From contig NZ_CP028324.1 in the NCBI RefSeq assembly GCF_003028855.1, positions 2,108,001-2,172,000 on the forward strand: a DNA stretch of 64,000 bases, in the 5' to 3' direction. Source of the stretch: Pseudoduganella armeniaca (GTDB lineage: Bacteria > Pseudomonadota > Gammaproteobacteria > Burkholderiales > Burkholderiaceae_D). The first letter of the stretch is position 1; each line of letters opens with the position of its first letter. A program made the position numbers and the translations under genes. Positions 62,684 to 64,000 of the stretch are shown here, in pieces. Below the pieces are notes generated by a model. It was not told the origin of the DNA and did no database searches. It saw only the letters and a list, made by a program, of their open reading frames with translations.

Positions 62684-64000
62684 ATGAACATCTGGAGCAA
62701 ATGGCTGGCCGCCTTGCTGGCCCTGGCGCTGCTGGCACCGGCGGCGGCACAGGAAGAAGACGGCTACGACCTGTGGCTGCGTTACCGCCCGTTGGCCGGG
62801 GCCGAGCGCGCGGCGGTGCTGCGGCAGGCGCGCGAGCTGGTGGCGCCTGCACTGCCATCGCCCACCGTGCAGGCGGCGCTGGCCGAGCTGCGGCGCGGCG
62901 TGCAGGGCATGACAGGGCTTGCGCCAGCGGACGGCAAGCGGGCCCGGGCCGGCGCCATCGTGTTGGGCACACCGGCCAGCCTGCCGCCCGCGCTGCGGCC
63001 GACAGGACTCGACCGGCTCGGGAACGAGGGCTACGTCATCCGGCGCATCGCTGGTGCGACGGTGATCGCGGCCCATACCGACACCGGCCTGCTGTACGGC
63101 GCCTTTGCCTGGCTGCGCGCCGTCGGTACGGGCGTGGCGCCGCACCGCGTCGACGAGCGTTCGGCACCAAGGCTGCAACAACGCCTGCTCGATCATTGGG
63201 ACAACCTGGACCGCAGCGTGGAGCGCGGCTACGCCGGCGAGTCGATCTGGGATTGGTGGGGGCTGCCCGGCGTGCGCGACCCGCGCTACATCGACTACGC
63301 GCGGGCCAATGCGTCGCTGGGCATCAACGGCACGGTGCTGAACAACGTGAATGCCAAGCCGGAGATCCTGACGGCGCCATGGATCGCCAAGGCCGCCGCG
63401 CTGGCCGACGTGCTGCGGCCGTACGGCATCAAGGTCTACCTGTCGGCGCGTTTTTCGACACCGCTGGAGCTGAACGAAACCGCGACGGCCGACCCGCTGG
63501 CGCCGGAGGTGGCGGCATGGTGGCGGCGCAAGGCGGACGAGATCTACCGTGCGATTCCGGACTTCGGCGGCTTCCTGGTGAAGGCCAATTCGGAGGGGCA
63601 GCCGGGGCCGCAAGACTACCGGCGCAGCCACGCCGACGGCGCCAATATGCTGGCGGCGGCCGTCGCGCCCCATGGCGGCATCGTCATGTGGCGCGCCTTC
63701 GTGTATGCGGCCGAGAATCCGGTCGATCGGGCGAAGCAGGCCTACGACGAGTTCCAACCGCTCGATGGCCGCTTCGCGCCCAATGTGCTGGTGCAGGTCA
63801 AGAACGGACCGATCGACTTCCAGCCGCGCGAGCCGTTCCATCCATTGTTCGGCGCGATGCCGCGCACGCCGTTGATGCTGGAGTTCCAGGTCACCAAGGA
63901 ATACCTGGGTTATGCCACCCACATGGCCTACCTTGGCTCGATGTTCGAGGAGACGCTGCAAAGCGACACGGGGCATGCGCCTGGCCTGACGGTGGCGCGG
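62684..64000 (+). CDS. Glycoside hydrolase family 67 alpha-glucuronidase (3' end off window)
   Basis: 439 residues are visible. GAGGAGA precedes the start at 62684, and a signal peptide follows (NIWSKWLAALLALALLAPAAA). Domains: an N-terminal beta domain (VLGTPASLPPALR, GNEGYVIRRI), then the TIM barrel with LDHWDNLDRSVERGYAG and VKANSEGQPGPQDY, where E304 aligns with the known GH67 acid catalyst. GH67 removes methylglucuronic acid from the non-reducing end of short xylo-oligosaccharides, complementing GH115. The remaining catalytic acids lie near or beyond the edge. Confidence 0.93.
   Translation, partial: MNIWSKWLAALLALALLAPAAAQEEDGYDLWLRYRPLAGAERAAVLRQARELVAPALPSPTVQAALAELRRGVQGMTGLAPADGKRARAGAIVLGTPASLPPALRPTGLDRLGNEGYVIRRIAGATVIAAHTDTGLLYGAFAWLRAVGTGVAPHRVDERSAPRLQQRLLDHWDNLDRSVERGYAGESIWDWWGLPGVRDPRYIDYARANASLGINGTVLNNVNAKPEILTAPWIAKAAALADVLRPYGIKVYLSARFSTPLELNETATADPLAPEVAAWWRRKADEIYRAIPDFGGFLVKANSEGQPGPQDYRRSHADGANMLAAAVAPHGGIVMWRAFVYAAENPVDRAKQAYDEFQPLDGRFAPNVLVQVKNGPIDFQPREPFHPLFGAMPRTPLMLEFQVTKEYLGYATHMAYLGSMFEETLQSDTGHAPGLTVAR

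Noticed and set aside
59600..63976. 1458-codon antisense frame opposite GH115 and GH67
   Set aside because: It is the complement of clear glycoside hydrolase genes, with low-complexity Arg/His/Gln/Val content. GC shadow.

Overview
This 64 kb window is GC-rich chromosomal DNA of a betaproteobacterium, most likely a Massilia/Pseudoduganella/Duganella-type member of the Oxalobacteraceae. This rests on the conserved order gph-ubiG-ompA / gyrA-serC-pheA-hisC-tyrA-aroA-cmk-rpsA-ihfB-lapA-lapB, the PEP-CTERM proteins, the large RTX protein and the xylan/Weimberg catabolic genes. The species call is inference; no 16S gene is present.

Layout. (1) 1-5.4 kb: a giant RTX-type calcium-binding protein on the minus strand, running off the left edge. 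It has an exact 606-bp tandem module array and an apparent -1 frameshift near codon 100, and a small secreted protein sits just upstream in the same direction. (2) 5.5-9.4 kb: a messy accessory zone with a decayed ORF, a PEP-CTERM protein, a scrap of IS3-family transposase, the tmRNA gene ssrA (tag ANDNSYALAA) and an ancient tandem duplication of the ssrA neighbourhood. The duplication left one intact ssrA beside a truncated gene tail, and one decayed ssrA beside the intact gene. (3) 9.5-28.6 kb: a core housekeeping block: phosphoglycolate phosphatase, UbiG, an OmpA-C protein, gyrase A, serine and aromatic/histidine biosynthesis, CMP kinase, ribosomal protein S1, IHF-beta, LapA/LapB, heptose-7-P kinase, a ComEA-like protein and a second PEP-CTERM protein. 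(4) 28.6-46.9 kb: mixed core and accessory genes: a cNMP-domain/TrxR-like flavoprotein lacking the CxxC motif, an orphan sugar-ABC ATPase, CysM, an HTH regulator behind an AT-rich leader, MltB, a MoxR-DUF58-transglutaminase operon, an HDAC-family deacetylase, an RbgA-type GTPase, a DODA-type dioxygenase, an M1-like peptidase, and DsbA.

(5) 47.1-64 kb: a glucuronoxylan utilisation locus on two divergent arms. The leftward arm reads gudD, xylX, xylB, xylC, xylD, xylG, xylH and a GH3 glycosidase. It encodes xylose oxidation through the Weimberg route plus glucarate dehydratase and two parts of a xylose ABC importer. The rightward arm encodes an SGNH esterase, a GH115 alpha-glucuronidase and a GH67 alpha-glucuronidase (cut by the right edge). 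Together they could strip acetyl and glucuronyl decorations, release xylose and send both xylose and glucuronate carbon toward alpha-ketoglutarate semialdehyde. Two palindromes, one LacI-operator-like, lie between the arms.

Scattered between genes are at least three families of palindromic repeats: GGGGTC(R)GACCC hairpins, 25-bp-stem GGTGACAGG hairpins with variable inner stems, and GGGGACTGTCCC motifs. Their paired arms covary between copies. Very long antisense ORFs throughout are GC-driven shadows and are not annotated.
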